NCBI RefSeq assembly: GCF_004027225.2
Contig: NC_044277.2
Coordinates: forward strand, 27,108,995-27,172,994
Length of the DNA: 64,000 nucleotides
Direction of reading: 5' to 3'
Origin: Strigops habroptila
Taxonomy: Eukaryota; Chordata; Aves; Psittaciformes; Psittacidae
The notes beneath the pieces were generated by a model. That model was not told where the DNA came from and did no database searches. It was given only the letters and a program-made list of their open reading frames with translations. Shown piece by piece: positions 24,175-38,900 of the stretch (the first letter of the stretch is position 1; every line of letters starts with the position of its first letter). Position numbers and translations under genes: made by a program.

Positions 24175-24186
24175 GTTTTCCTCCTC
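24175..24186 (-). promoter_or_regulatory. Possible PU.1/NFAT composite site upstream of the ATP6V0D2 start
   Basis: About 64-75 bp upstream of the ATG, the minus strand reads GAGGAGGAAAAC, which contains a PU.1/ETS core (GAGGAA) overlapping an NFAT core (GGAAAA). NFATc1 is known to drive mammalian ATP6V0D2 during osteoclast differentiation. Such short motifs arise by chance, and the transcription start site is unknown here. Confidence 0.25.
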
Positions 24187-24199
24187 TTTGGAAGGAGTG

Positions 24200-27100
24200 A
24201 CAAGTCGTTACTGATTTCCTGCCAGCCTATGATTGTGTTTTACCAACTGGTTTCTTCCTGTTTCTTGCTCCTAGTGTAGTTCCAGTATACTTGATGCTTA
24301 CACAACAGCCAGCCAGCAAAACCAACTCCCTCCTGGAGAACCAGAAAATGAACCTACTGTTGTTGAAAGAGAAGCCAAAAAGGAAGTATAAGATTTAACC
24401 ACTGCTTACAAGAATGCTCTGTACTGCCAGCATAATAAGAAAGCATATTACAAAGCCTGATAGCATTTTTGCATTTTTTTAAATGTGTTGCAAGCAGGAA
24501 GTTATATGGGAATACCTATTGAAAAAATGTTTTTACACTAACATGGTGGGCTGTGGTAGAACGTAGCCTATTCAAGGAATTTAGAGGGTTTTTTTTGTGT
24601 CTCTGTATACCTTTTGTTTTTCGATGTTTTTTATTGCTGGAAGTTTTCTGCTGTTCATCTCTATCAATAAATATGTATATGATTTATAAGATCCTTCTAA
24701 TAATCACAATGAACATTAGATCATGCCCATAGATGAAAGGTTCTTGGAGGGTTTGACTTTCATTAGCCTTTAAAGTGAGTATCCAGAACTGACCTTAAAA
24801 CTGTAGTTTGTCCAAGTTCCAATAAAATACTCTGGTTATATTCACTAAGATGTGGGAAAAAACTACTGTTTTTCCTCTTACAAAATAAAGATTGTTTTCA
24901 GTAACGCAAATTTAGACCCTTTTTAGACTTCCTGATTTTGATTCAATTTAAATTCAAAACTGGTAAATATATCAGTGACTTTCACACTGAACTGTTAAGT
25001 CTGCTGCCTTTCAGATTTAGATGCCTTAAGCTGATGGTTCAAAGTGGCTATGCTTCTGAAATCAACACTAAAAGTTCTTTTTCTCCCTAAATTCACTAGT
25101 GTATGCGACACAACTGCAAGCTTTACTGGAAGGGAAAGTCTTATCACACACGAGGCAATATTTAGATATGTAGTTGACTGGAGCTTTGGAATGTTGCAAT
25201 GAGGTGTCTGAAGACTGCTGCGCGGTTGGAGGGTCAACACCAGCAACAGAAGCTACAACAGCTGTCTGCCATCCTCATCTCAACACTTAGACTCAGTTTT
25301 CAGTGTCTGAACACATTTGGTGTATTTTGTCAGCTGAAGACATGCAGTGTGGCTTTTCTATTGATCCCTTGTGCTGAAATGTGGCTGCAGCGAGAGCTGT
25401 GAGTTGACAGCCATAGGGACAAGGCTGTGACTATGAGACCTTTGCCTTATCCTGGGAGCTGAGAGGCTGATAACATCTCAGTACTCACCAGGTGATTCCT
25501 GTCTATACTGCCTTGCTCCTGGCACAGCAAGGCTTTGCAGGCCATACAATGAGGCATGAGGTGCCTGGGTGTTTGCTGCCCAAGCAGCCACCTGTGACCT
25601 CCTTTAGGAAGGTCACTACATGTCTGGCTTCTTGGCTGGCTGGCCAGAAGCCTCCAGTGGGCAAGAAGTGGTCATGAGCCACCTGGCAGGCCAGGCTGAG
25701 CCAGGGTGGTAATACTGACTGCTCCTTCGGGGTTAAAATTGCCAGGCTGGTTATTGCTATGCTTGTAATTGACTACAGGGGAAATAATGACAGCATTTAG
25801 ACATTGTTAAAAAAAATCACATGCTCATATGTGCGAGCAGTAGTTAGTTGAGAGTTCAAAGGGTATCTAGAGTATTGAAGTTCACTCCTTCAGTTTTACA
25901 GGCTTACAGTTTTAATTTGGTCAGTTCTTGGCACTGCAGAGTTAACCCAGCTAAAGAAGACGACAGATTAGGCCTATTAGACAATAAAAATAAAACAGCT
26001 CCCTCCCACACACAAACAGTTTGGTTTTGTATCTCAAATCTGCATGTCAGCAGTGCTCAGATCCTCCTCGTGCAAGAAGCTGTCAGAAGAATTTTGTTGA
26101 TGATGTTTCAAAAATCAGGGAGATTTTCAGGATACATGACCACTGTCAGTGCTTCCTTACTGACACATGAAGACACCCACATTTTAACTTAAATCTGCCT
26201 TTTTGTGTTGTCATCATCATTGTTTTAGCATGTTTCCCTTGACAGCCTCTGATATTAATTTTTTCAATGAAAACAAACAAGGAGAGATAATGATATGAGG
26301 GACTCATCATTGTGTACACTAAGAAGAGTGTTTGGTTTTAACCCCCACATCTCTAAAGTGTGTGTTGTATAAACAAGTAATGTCTTGCAGTAGCTGAGTT
26401 GAGGCCTCCCCCAGCTGCAATTGCAGCATATCAGAACATGGCACATATCCCGCTGGTGGCAGTCCAAGGTTATGCTGCCAACGAGCTTCCAAGCCTTCAG
26501 ACAGCAGAGCCAGTGCAGAAAGGCTTTGCAATAGATCCTAAATTTAGTAAGGTTCGGGGTCGTGTGAATACTGTCTGGCAGGTGCAAATACCACTACTGG
26601 TGATCCTCCAGTGAGAAAGTGCTACCACAAGATCCATAAATACTGTCAGGACCATCACTTGAAGTGTAATCACTCAGCAAATTTATTTCATCAAATATGT
26701 GTAATCTTGAATAATTTCAGGAAATTGCAAAGTCAGGCTAAAGTCTTGAGTGTCAGGCTAAAGTCTAGTAAAGTGTCAGGTGGTATGATCCAGCTTAATA
26801 GGCTGCATTCGACATCAGAAAATGCTCAGTTCTCTGCTTTTTGTTACAAGAAAAATTGATGAAAGGAGACAGCTATAGCATTCATTTAGACATGATCTGT
26901 ATAATTAGCTAATGCATTAAATTTCTGTGTAAAAATATGTATGTTCAGTATCTACTGTTCTAATCTACCAATATCACATTTAATATCTGTTGTTCTAATT
27001 TATCATAATGAGTGGCTAGTACCATATGAGTTCTTTAAAAATTTTTAGTAGGTAGATTTTTATTTTAAAATTATAGTTCTTTATATTAATGAATAATATA

Positions 27101-29544
27101 GAGCTGTGAACTGGCTTTAACAAATTACCATGTGAGAAAACATGATACTCTCACCTGTTAAGTTTGTGAAGTGCAAAGGTTGAGATATTTTTAAAAGAAT
27201 TTTTTTTAGCAGTGAGCTAAATAAATCCTTATAGTGTGTTTGGGAGGAGAAGTTAATTCAGGTTAAGCAGAATTTACAACACAAAACTGCTCGGATTTAA
27301 GAAGAGAATTTAACCCTTGATACTGAAAGTTTTTGAGAAACTGTGCAACAAAATTAGTTTAGTATTTAACCACAAGAGGTCATCATAACACTGCTGTAAA
27401 CCACCTTTCCTCAGTTTTCTTTCACCTTCGCTGAAAGACATCAATTCGGAAAGAAACACAAAGAAGTTCTAGGGTTTTTTTTGTGTGTTTTCAGCTAATC
27501 TAAAGTTAACAATAAAAACCACATACCCTGATTACTTATTCAGGAGTAACAAATAAAACATTTCTGGTTGACCTCTATTTTTGCTATATCCGCAGGTTTT
27601 CCTAAGCTTCCTCTTTTTTTTTTACTTTTTTTTTAAACAGTTTTGACAGCTCATAGCCACGAGGTTAATATTGAAGAACAAATAACCAAGAATTAGCGGA
27701 AGAGTGAGTAAGTGGTGTTACATCAGTGGAATGTTGACTAAACCACGTGAATTCAAAGATACTGCTTTTTTTCATTAGAAGTACTTAAAGATGCTATTTT
27801 TTTAATCTTGGAATCTCATATAGAAGTCTATTTATAACAGCTTTAATTAGGCAGATCTGTTTTTAAATTGTGGTTTTGCTTATCCAGAAACAAAATTCAC
27901 TCAACTCTTGACTGTGCAATTGCTTACACAGATAATTAGCACTATATGTGCCAGATTCACTGTTACAGTATATAGTTCTGCTTCAATGTGTGGGTGAAAC
28001 AGATTTCTTCATTTGTGTGTATAGAATCTTTTTACTTGGATAAAGGCAATTTTTGACATAACACAGGGTCTATACTTCCTATCCTGTCACTTTAAAAACA
28101 TAACCTGTTCTTTCAGCTGTTTCCCTCTCCCCTCAAAATGGATTATTTTTAGATCAGCTAGGTAAAAATTATGAGCTCGGCACTATTCAGATTAAAACTC
28201 TTTCAATTTTCTAACAAATTAATAGTGTTAATTGACTGAATTAGAGACCTTTTATTACTTATATTTGCACTGGCATTGAAAGGCAATTACACTAAAACTC
28301 CTTAAACTTTGTAGATTCTGGATCATTCTGCTGTAAATTTCTGATGGGTGTAACTCATTCCTAAAAGTCCTTCCAATATACGGTGTGTTATAATTCCTCA
28401 TTTTCTGAAATAATAGCAGGACAATTCTGATTGCAGTATGTAAACTGAGATTCAGCCCTTTTGAAGTGCTGAGTACCTGCAAGATGGATATCAAACACAA
28501 CTAGATACCGCATGGACACTAGCACTCTAATTAGCTAGAAGTATATTAAATAAAATATATGAAATAAAATAATATCTTTTCATAAAATATATGAAGATTA
28601 AGAATGATGAAGGACTATACTTGTATAGACACAATCCAGCTACTTTGCTGTCTATTTTTAAAGTATGATAAAGATGCATTCCCATGCAGATCTTATTGAT
28701 AGCTAAGCCTTTGTGATAACAAAAATGTTGTACCCAGCTGATACACCCAGTGCAAACCCACACCCCAGCCAATTTACACTGTCTTTGCTGTGTAAATTGT
28801 GTAATCTCAACAATTATGCACCCCTAACTTTCCTATCACTTGATTAGCTTTTGATTGACTTTACATAAAATACATCTTTTGCTCCTGTTCCTTGTTAAAA
28901 GTGTTATTTTCATAGTGGGTTCAAAAATATCACTCATTGATGCTATAAAATATCAAAGAGCTTCCTTTTTCCCCTTCCCTTGCCATCAAAAAATAATCTA
29001 GCAATTTTGTAGGTCAGCAAGGAATTGTTCAAGGAATTACATGCCAGTGTAATAGAAAGGATTTTGCCAGAGACTTAAAGTGATAAGTCTGTGGATAGAA
29101 GCCAGGAGAAAATCATTATCAGTAGATATAAACCTAGAGAAAAGCAGATTTGAGAGAATTAACAAAGCTTCAGAATGCTTTCAGAAGTGAAGCTGGAATT
29201 TTACAAAATTCGTACACTCATTTACAAAATTGGGCTACTTTGGTGTGAATTTGTACTTCTCGGCACTGATATTCACATGGACTCGCAGCCTTCTGCTCAG
29301 GATTCAAGTTCTGGCTAATTCCAATGAGGATAGCAAGAATTTAGATCCTGTGTTTAAGGTCCTTAAGCCTTTCTCTGCACAGTGTCAGTTCTTTTTCTGT
29401 TATGTAATTTTTAGTCCTCTTCTTGAGAAGTTTTTCTGCAGATGAACAACCTTTTCTTCATGGATCAGTTATTCACTCTCACAAAATTCACAAACAACAG
29501 GTAGTATCTTTAGATTCCTTCAAGTATTACCCTTGATACATCAT
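24200..29544. other. Upstream intergenic DNA, no gene seen
   Basis: No CpG-rich promoter island is visible upstream of the ATP6V0D2 start. A GC-richer patch near 25380-25720 gives no recognisable protein on either strand. Promoter and enhancers of ATP6V0D2 may lie here, but sequence alone does not place them. Confidence 0.5.
26732..26766 (+). repeat. Direct duplication, 15 bp x 2 at 20-bp period
   Basis: GTCAGGCTAAAGTCT occurs at 26732-26746 and again at 26752-26766, exactly. Confidence 0.9.
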
Positions 29545-29986
29545 GAGGGGCTTGAGCACCTCCCATGTGAAGACAGGCTGAGAAAGTTGAGGCTGTTCTG
29601 CCTGGAGAAGAGAAGCTGCGTGGAGACCTCATAGCAGCCTTCCAGTATCTGAAGGGGGTCTACAAGAATGCTAGAGAGGAACTCTTCATTAGGGACTGTA
29701 GTGATAGGACAAGGGATAACGGGTTCAAACTTAAACAGGGGAAGTTCAGGTCAGATATAAGGAAGAAGTTCTTTACTGTTAGGGTGGTGAGGCACTGGAA
29801 CAGGCTGCCCAGAGAAGTGGTGAATGCTCCATCCCTGGCGGTGTTCAAGGCCAGGTTGTACAGAGCCTTGGGTGGCATGGTCTAGTGTGAGGTGTCCCTG
29901 CCCATGGCAGAGGGGTTGGAACTAGATGATCTTAAGGTCCTTTCCAACCCTAACTATTCTATGATTCTATGATTCTATAATTTTAT
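29545..29986 (+). mobile_element. CR1 LINE 3' fragment, sense
   Basis: About 440 bp of the CR1 3' end, 5' truncated: CTTGAGCACCTCCCATGTGA, CTGTTCTGCCTGGAGAAGAG, AGGCACTGGAACAGGCTGCC, GGGTTGGAACTAGATGATCT, then tail repeats of ATTCTATG. Divergence from the remembered consensus is modest, so this is among the younger copies here. Confidence 0.95.
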
Positions 29987-32900
29987 GAAAACAAAAGAAG
30001 TATGATAAAACTTTGATGTAAAAAGTAGAGACAACACCATATGAAGTGCAAGTGGTCCATTAATTCCCTACATGTACTTTTCTTTGCTGTACCAAATCCC
30101 CCACTCTGAGGACCATAACTTGAATGGTTTCCTCATCATCATATCCATTTCTAACACAGATGCAAATTCTGACAGCTTTTTTTGCTGATATACCAATTGG
30201 CCATTAAGATCTCTTTTTGGCCTTCAACTTCGTCTACTTCAAAAACCAGCCAGAAGATGTTACACGACTGCAAAACGTAGCATTCTGTTAACATGACATT
30301 AAGTTGATTATAGATTAAAGAAGGATCTTTTAATTATTGCTCTATAAACATGGCAGTTAAAAACTCTGAAGCAAGGAACATGATGGTGAGTGTACTGGTG
30401 TTACACTGTGTGTCATACCAGACATCTGCTAAGCTGTCTTTTTATGGCAGATAAATGAAGACCTAATAGGAAGACAGAATTGAAAAAATAGATTTTACTT
30501 TGAAATGGTTGCTCCTTGAAGGACAGAGTTGCAAAACATTAACATTTAGATGTCATTTAATACCTTATATCCAAAAAAATTTTTTTCAAATAAAGTAGTA
30601 AGAGGTATTGTTAAAATATAAGTTTAAACATTGACCATATGGATAATTACTTTCAGTGATGTGATGGCCTTTGGTGTTTCTGAGCTCCTTCAGTTTTAAA
30701 CATTGATATAAGGAATTTACTAAACGCAGAACATTCTTGTTATTATGACTTTTTTTTTCTTTTTCCTTTTGCTAGCTGCCCCCCTCACCTGTCTGGATTC
30801 CAGAAAACAGGATAAAAGCTCAACTTGTAATATAGATCATATTTGATTATGATTTGAGAGAAAAGCTGCAAGTATGAAACCTATTAAATATTCTGATGCA
30901 GAATGAAAGAGACTAAAATTAGAAGCATTAAATTCTTACTTTCAGCTGTCTTCTTATTATGCTGTCACTTTAAACTTGGTTTCCAGTCTCCTGGATAGTA
31001 AGATGTTCCTAACTACACTGGGTCCTTCTTACATGATTATTAAGTGAGGAAGTGCAGTTCTATATTCCAGAGAGACCTCCTATTATTTCTTCCCTTACGA
31101 AATTTAGGTGTTTGCACCAGTTCTCACAGCATTTGTGTTATTTTACATTCTACAAACATTATGTACAAATGGACAATGTACAGTGCATGATGTAGAAATA
31201 AAAATGTGCACAAATGCAAGATAAGTCTCTTCACATAAATTATTTTGAAAATCAGCCAGCCTTTCCTGACCAGACAGGAAATGGATCACCTGGAGAAGAG
31301 GAAGAACATCTTTCTGGAGGGCATGGTTTTCTAGTATTTTAGTTCTGTTGATTTCCCCACAGCTTAATAAATGTAGATGATGGCTGTGTATTGCTGACAA
31401 CAAAAAGCACGATTTAAGAAAATCCATATTAGGAAGCGGCCATTGAAAGGGATGGCTCTTACTGGAAATTGTGAGGATAACTTTTATAGGGTTCGAAAGG
31501 GGAGATAGGGTACCCGAGGGTGGAAAGATCATTAAAAGTTCTCAAGAACAACTGAAAGAATAAGATATTAAACTAAATGAACAATAGGGATTAGAGAGCA
31601 TTTGATTCAAGAGGGAGAAACCAGGGATGGGATGGGCTTCAGTCATCTGGGATGGAGAACTTCTACATTCTATTTTCTTGTAATCTTCATTACAGTTCAA
31701 TTTTCCATTTATGACTTCTATCTCAAAAGGTTATGAATAAAGTCTTAAACTGGTGATTTAATGTAAAATCAGAATGCTATTTTAAAGGGGGGATGAATAG
31801 AATTTAACTCGATGATGAATATTTTTTTCTTGTGGCTCGATGAACTGGGTAGATTCAAAAAGCACGTTGTTCAGCTTCAGACTTGAAGCCTGATGTGTTC
31901 CAAATTTTTCGCTAGATGGAGCAAAAGTATCCTTCTTAAAATGCTAGCCTTTCACAAAACTGCTGTGCCCGGAACTTTAAATATGCAAGGATATTCTGAG
32001 CCAAATCAATATGTATTGTAAATGGGGCATTTAAATTCGGGAATATATTTTTATTCAATTTGAATATTTGTTTTCAATTTCTGATAAGCATTTTTCTAGC
32101 TTTGATAACTCTTAAGAGCTATTTAAATGTAGAATTATTGATTTTACTTCTATTTTATCCTTATCTTTATGAATGTTATATAACTGGTGGAAATACTAAC
32201 ATAGAAAACAGTCCAGATAAAAGTTTGGTACTTAGACCCTTTTTTAAAATTAATGCATGTAATAAGAAAAGAAAACAAACTCCAAGTAATTTGCATCCCT
32301 GCATATGTGGATTTAGAAAGTTTGAAAAAATGTAGTTCAGCTATTTAGAGGAATCTAAACCCTCTCTCTTTCCCACTTCAGAAAGAATGCCCAAATTTGA
32401 ATAGGCCAATAATCAAAATGAGTGAGATGATAACTTCAATTTAAACATGGAGAGTGTCAAAAAGAAGAAATGCCTCAGCTTATTCTGTCAGGAACAGGTT
32501 TGATTTCCAAGAGTTGTGACCATTGGAAAATCATGTCCAAAACCAAAATACTGCACTATGTAGCTCTCAATAATGAAGAAATCCACCTACTGCAATAGAG
32601 CTAGATTAGATCTCAGGTTATTTTACTAATTGTTTAATTATTGTTCTTAATATTGAGGTATTGTGTGCTATTAAAGGCTGATAAAATAAATCCTAACTGT
32701 AGAAAGATAGCACATAGAAATTATATTCTGTTACATTTTAATAAGAATCTTAGTAGCTGTATAAGCTCTTTTGTCGATAGATTGCTCTCTCTCTCTGACA
32801 TGCTGGAACCTCATTCATAAATTAATCTCAGTCTTCAGTAAAATGGCAGAGTTGGTCTTAACAATCACTGTGCATTTTTGAAATTTGGATGTAGAAGTCC

Positions 32901-35900
32901 ACAATACAAATAACCAGTACATTCCTGCCTGCATCTGTAAAAGCAGATTCCCCAAACTCAGACTTTAAACTTTATAACAAAGTGTTGCTTTTATGCAAAC
33001 AGTCATAGAAGACAGGTAAAGAAGTTGTTTAAAAATAATACTGTTAAATGCCTGGTTAATTCCCTAATCTCCACGTGGTCTCTATATTATCTTGAGCAAA
33101 TTACATTTGCAGTTCCTTGCCTTTGATATTATGAACAAAAGTAAAATACAGCAAGGGTTTAAGCTGGTACTGTACATACAGTCTTTTCACTCTGGTACAT
33201 ATGTGAACAAATCATTAGATATGGAAAGAACTCCAATTATTGAGAAGATAATTTACTGGGAAAAAAAGTTAGCTTGGCCTGCTTACAGTAAAAATTGCTT
33301 TAACTTGGACTTCTCTACATCTTCTGCTACTGCAATTTCAGATAAATTGCAGTAAGATAAGTTGCAGGAAGAAATTGCCATGATTATTTTTCAAATAATT
33401 ATAATTTTTGTTATATTAAAAAAAAAAAAAGAAATCACATTTTCCTTCCTCTTCCTTCTCTTCTGCAGAGCAAACAAATCTTCTTAAGTACATATTGCTT
33501 CAGTACTTTTCTGCTCAGTTCTTATTCTTTGGCAGGCTTCTGTTCACCGATTTTCTTCTAATTCACAACACTGTGCAAGCGTTCTTCAGAGCTGTCTTTC
33601 TATTCCTACAATGGTTATATCACATCTGAGCAAGCTTATACTTGTTTTCATTTTAAAACATTCTTAAATAGAAGGGAATTTGTCCCCCTTCGCCTGGCTT
33701 GTGCAGTGTCTGCTTATAGCTGCCAAAGGCATTAGTCTGTTCATTTTGAAGTGAGTCTTCATGGGCATAACAATGCAGATTGGCCTCCGTGCCACTTCAT
33801 TGACTTCTTAACTCAGGTTCATTTTGAAATTCCCAGTGTTAGCTATAACTCAGAAAGCAAGTTGACAGAATATTCTTAACTACAAAAATACTTCTTTGTG
33901 CTTGGACTAAAAAATTTTGGGTAGATTTTGCTGCAGGGCTGAGATTTTAGATCAGATTCACCTGCTGGCAGACTAAAAGTTAAGTTTTTGTTTTACAAGT
34001 TTTCATGAATAGCTACTGCCAAGGAACATACAATTAAAATCTTGTAGGCAAGCATGGTGTTAATTAGCATAAAACCACACCTTTTCATAAAGACAGTTTT
34101 AGCATAACTATGTATTTTGAATGGATTCTTTCACAGTGTCATAATTTTGCTTTGCAATTAAAACAAAGCACTTATTTATATTAAAGATACAAATAAATAT
34201 TTTAAGTAATCCCTCTGAAGCCAGTGAACATGTTCATTGTATTTTAGCAATTATTTGAATATGATTACACATTAACAGAATGAATTTGAACTTTATGAGT
34301 TGAATATACATTTTTATTTATTCACTTAAAATTGAGCTTCTGAATATAAAGGTGAGGATTTAAAATTACAAATTGAAAGGGACTTGTAGGAATTTGAAGG
34401 GGGAGAAATTCCTTTCTAACCTGTTCTTTAGAAAAACAAACCATAGACAATACAACTGTTTCAGAATTATTTCAGATGCCTATTTCAGATGCCTTGATGA
34501 AGGGCAGAGAACCACAACTTTGGTGAAAGTGAACTGAATATCCCATTAAATTCTTTACAACTCTAATGTATATATAACCCAAATTTTCCAAAATGGCTAC
34601 TCATTTTTCCATTTCACAAACCTAGGTTGTCTGTAGGTATTGAGAGCTATAAATGCTAAATATCTTTGAAAATCTGATCCATGGAGGATGGTTCCTAGAC
34701 TAAAGGAGGCTGTAATGCAACTGAGTCCCAATTGACATTGGTGACACTGGTGTCCTAATTTCCACTTGTCTCTGGAAAATGTGCCGCAGGGTGTCTGGGA
34801 TGGAGTGACCTCAAATTAGTGGCCTTTTCTGGAAGTTTAGGTATATGACGTTATGGCTATGTCTGCCTCATCAATCAAATCAAAATACAAACCACTGAGT
34901 AAAACATAAAAATACTATATTCAATTGGCAGCATTTCATATCACTTAAGTTATGGCTAGTAGTATTTCCAGAAGTGCCACTACAGATAAACATTAAAAAA
35001 ACCCGAGATGAGACTCATAGAATCATACAAGTGGCAGATGTTCCGTGATTCCAAAGAGTCAACCAGGTCTGTGAATGGCTTTTCATCTAAGGTTTGTGGT
35101 AATTTTGTAGCACCATCAGAGAATCTGCTCCAATCATGAGCATCTGCCTTTCCCAACAAATGAAATCCTCATTGTTTTTCTGCTCAGGCAAAATTTCCAG
35201 GTGGAACAAAAATGGAACCATCTGAAGGAGACTGGTTGCACATCTCTAATCTGCTGCTTATTTAATATTCTGGGAGCAAGTAGAGAGTCAGTGTATGTAT
35301 TCCCCCTGATAACTTGAAAATAACATGGTTCTTGGGACATACACAGATCGATTGAGTACTGATCCAGGCACTACCATATGAACTGTTCCAGAGCTTCCAG
35401 TAGTTCATGAATTTTGCTGAATTTTGACATAGAGCTTGGATGAAGGCCTGCATATCCCTAAGCACAGTCTTTGATGTTCTTTATCAATTTATCCTTCTGA
35501 TTGTTTTAAGACAAATTTTGACTTGATTGGTGTATCATCTAGAGTAACTTCTCCAGTGGAAGGAGCAGTGACATTATGGTGCAAAAAAAGGTCATACACT
35601 GGTGTCGAATGTAGGAATATTTCTAAATAGCCTATGAACAATTTACAAGATAAGCTCGTGGGACACTATGTGATACCTTTAATGGAGCCATAATGAGGGA
35701 AGGGATTTAAATGAAATTATTAAGTGATTTATACCTAATGAGTCCTGATGAGAATTAAATTTTAATGAAATGAAGTAGAAAGCTTGTGGGACGCTAAAGA
35801 ATCACAACTGGTAACAGAAATTTAAAACTTTCATACCAAACGCAGTATATAGTTGTATGGTAGATTATAAATTTTTTTCCTTCAGCTTTAACAGAAAGAG

Positions 35901-38900
35901 GAGAGGAGACATGCATTTTAAAGGGAAATGCTGTCTTAGTGTTGCTTTGAAGTTTTTTACTTTTAAATGTTAATCTTAACTTTGACATTCTTATAACTTC
36001 ATATGTTTTGCTTATTATCTTTTGTTTACATTCCTATGGGCTTTTAATGGTACTCAATTACTTTACTAAAAATGCTAGCTTCCCACCCTCCCCTTCCATC
36101 CAATTAGGTTAAGACAGAATTGTGTTTTGCATTAAAGATTTCAGTAAGTTATTACACTTTCCACAATCCCAGAAGATATATTAGTTTCCACCACCAGTCA
36201 GTGAAGGGGATATGAATAACTACAGATCCAAAATCCAAAGGGGAAGTGACTGGTTAGAAAACAAGGCTTACCTTAGACTCTGTGCATGTTAATATTTAGC
36301 AAAGCAAAATGTCACGTAGCTGTGTGGAAGTTTTCAAGTAAACAACCTGCATCAGTGTTAAACATTTTAACTGAAGTCTATTTTAAATAGTATCTATTGT
36401 TCATTCAGCTGCTTTACAGCAAAATTACCAATTTCTAGTCCTAATTATGCCCAAGTACTGACAACACTGCTGCCTGTGAGATAAAAGTGTCTTGTCATTA
36501 GAAGAGCTATCCACTGTGAATGATTTAATTTTCTGCTCCTGAAATCATCTTAAATTATGTTGTTCATAATAAAGTGACTGCAGACAGAGGGTTATTATTT
36601 GGACAAGCCTCCATGAATGCAAATTCAATGGTCAGACTCATTTGTCTGCTTAAAGATGCTGTTATATTTTAGGTTCTCTTCATTTTGGAAAGTTTGATGG
36701 TAACAGAGGAAGACAGTCTTTGCTGGAGCTTGTCTGGTGTACAGAGGTCCAACTTCCAACTCCCTCATCTAGTCTAACAGAGAAAAATGTTAAATCCTGC
36801 TGAACAATGGCAATATTTGGCTTCTTTGGAGACTTTAAATAGGGTCTTCACAAAGTTTTAATTGAAGTACCTTATGCATGACCGGTGTTCAACTGCTTTT
36901 CAAGCTGCTGGTGGGCCCATCACTAACATATATCTGATTTTGGTTCCTATGTGTTCCTTTTCTATTGTGGCAAGGAAACCTTTAGGAAAGGCTTAGCCAG
37001 CAGTTGGTTTTGCAGTGGTGAGTGCAGAGCTCTGTGGTGAATGCAGAGCTCTTTTGCAGAAAAGGACATCGCTGGAAGCAGAGGAGGTGCTTTCAAAAAG
37101 AATTTGCCAGGTTGTATGTGGAGAAGCAGTGAACGTTTCTCCATTGGTGATAAACATGGCCCTGTGAAAGGATTGTGTTGGTAAAATAGAGTTGAGACTC
37201 AAGCTGTGCAGGCACCAGTTCTGCAAGCCACACAGGAGCTTATTAGGCAACATGACTTTTATACATTTTGTTATATGAAACACCATGCAAAGTTTTGAGC
37301 TACTGTTGCAACTAGAAACTAATAGCTGGGGACTAATTCTTCTCAGTGTGCTTGGTCTATGTGTGGTGGGATACCATTTTTCTGCTAAAGGAGAAGAAAA
37401 GATATCAAGAGTTCCTCAAATGCTTGTCACAGAATGCTTTCAAATGTGTTTTATTAGAGAGTATTAAGAAATGCAGAGATTATAACCTACTTTTCATGTC
37501 TTCTACAAAAATGATAATTTGGGGAGCTCGGATGAAATTAGTACTTATGACATACATACATTATGTGGCAGCATATATTTAGGCATAAGTAATACATGTA
37601 GAAAAGCAGTAACCTTTGCTTGTCTTTGACACACGCAACAAGTTAAACATACTGAACCAGTTAAACACATTAGAAAGGATTACAACTAACAATTCAGTTC
37701 CTGGGCATCTTCAAACACCAGGCTTAATTTTCTGGTCTCCTAGATTGCTGCAAAAGAACAGCTTGCTGCTTGAACCGGAACAGTAGGAAATTAGTGCTAG
37801 TAGGTATAGGTTGCTGCTGAAAATGGAGGAAGTGGTTGATATCAACGATTTGCCATCAGTTTGACTTTATATAAAAAGCTATGGGGGACACTGAAGTATT
37901 ATTTGACAAACAGTAATTCAGAATATTCTGCCCAAGAAACAACACTCTGCATAATGCTGGTAGCAGGTTTATGTTGTCTGGCATTAGGATGCTGCTGTTC
38001 ATTTTGCATGTTAAAGTGTGCATGGCTATGGTTTTTTTCAGTATTTGACGTAGCCAATGTACATTGAATTTTGAATCTTTCAGGCTTTTGTATTAATTAA
38101 TGTATTACAGAGACATTACTGAGACGTCATTGGTTTTTTATTGAACAGAAGCTTGCAAACCAATCATATACTTTAAAACAGAAAACAAGGACATTCATTC
38201 TTAGCGTGGCATCAGTGGCATCAAATTTCTTTCATTCATCTGTACTGGCACTCCAAAGCAGATCCTAAGTGGGAATGTACGTGCCGTTCCTCACACAATG
38301 ATGCAGATGCCGTATGTAGGTCTCCGAAACATGTGACTCCAGTGAACACTGTACGGGTCAGTTGCCATTTAATTTCTGTTTCACTAATAATCATAAAGAA
38401 TGCCATAGGGGCTTTTAGCAGGCAGTAACAAAACAGTGGCTTTTGAAATACCACTCTCAAATGTGAATGAAAATGTCTGATAACTGAATTTAGCTATCTC
38501 AAATCTTGTCTTGGGTTTCCTGTGTTTTCCTAGTGACATTCCTCCATGCTTCCAATAACATGGCAATTTCTACAGAGTGTGTCTGTGTGTGCAGGCAGGC
38601 AGCTCTCTGATGACACTTTTCTTTTGTCCCTGCAATACAAAGAGGGATGTATTACTCTACTGAATACAAAGGACTAATTCTACTAAATCAGCTTGTGGGA
38701 TTATTAGTGGACATAGCAGTTTGCAAAATTTAATTAACAAAGACTCACAATCACCTTTTCTAAATATTATTAATTATTAGTTTTCTTTATTATAAACCAT
38801 TTTACATCATCTGTCTAACTGCTACGGATGCATGCATTTGTAGAATATATGCTTTTCATTATGATTGATATGAAGGACACAGTTGTGGTATATCTTTTCA

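Noticed and set aside
29660..29878. 72-codon frame on the minus strand
   Set aside because: It is antisense CR1 sequence.
31143..31532. 129-codon frame, minus strand
   Set aside because: No domain, no splice context and no resemblance to any family. Treated as chance.
35012..35031. ACTCATAGAATCATAC as a CR1 3' end in antisense
   Set aside because: Similarity lasts under 20 bp and the following sequence is not CR1.
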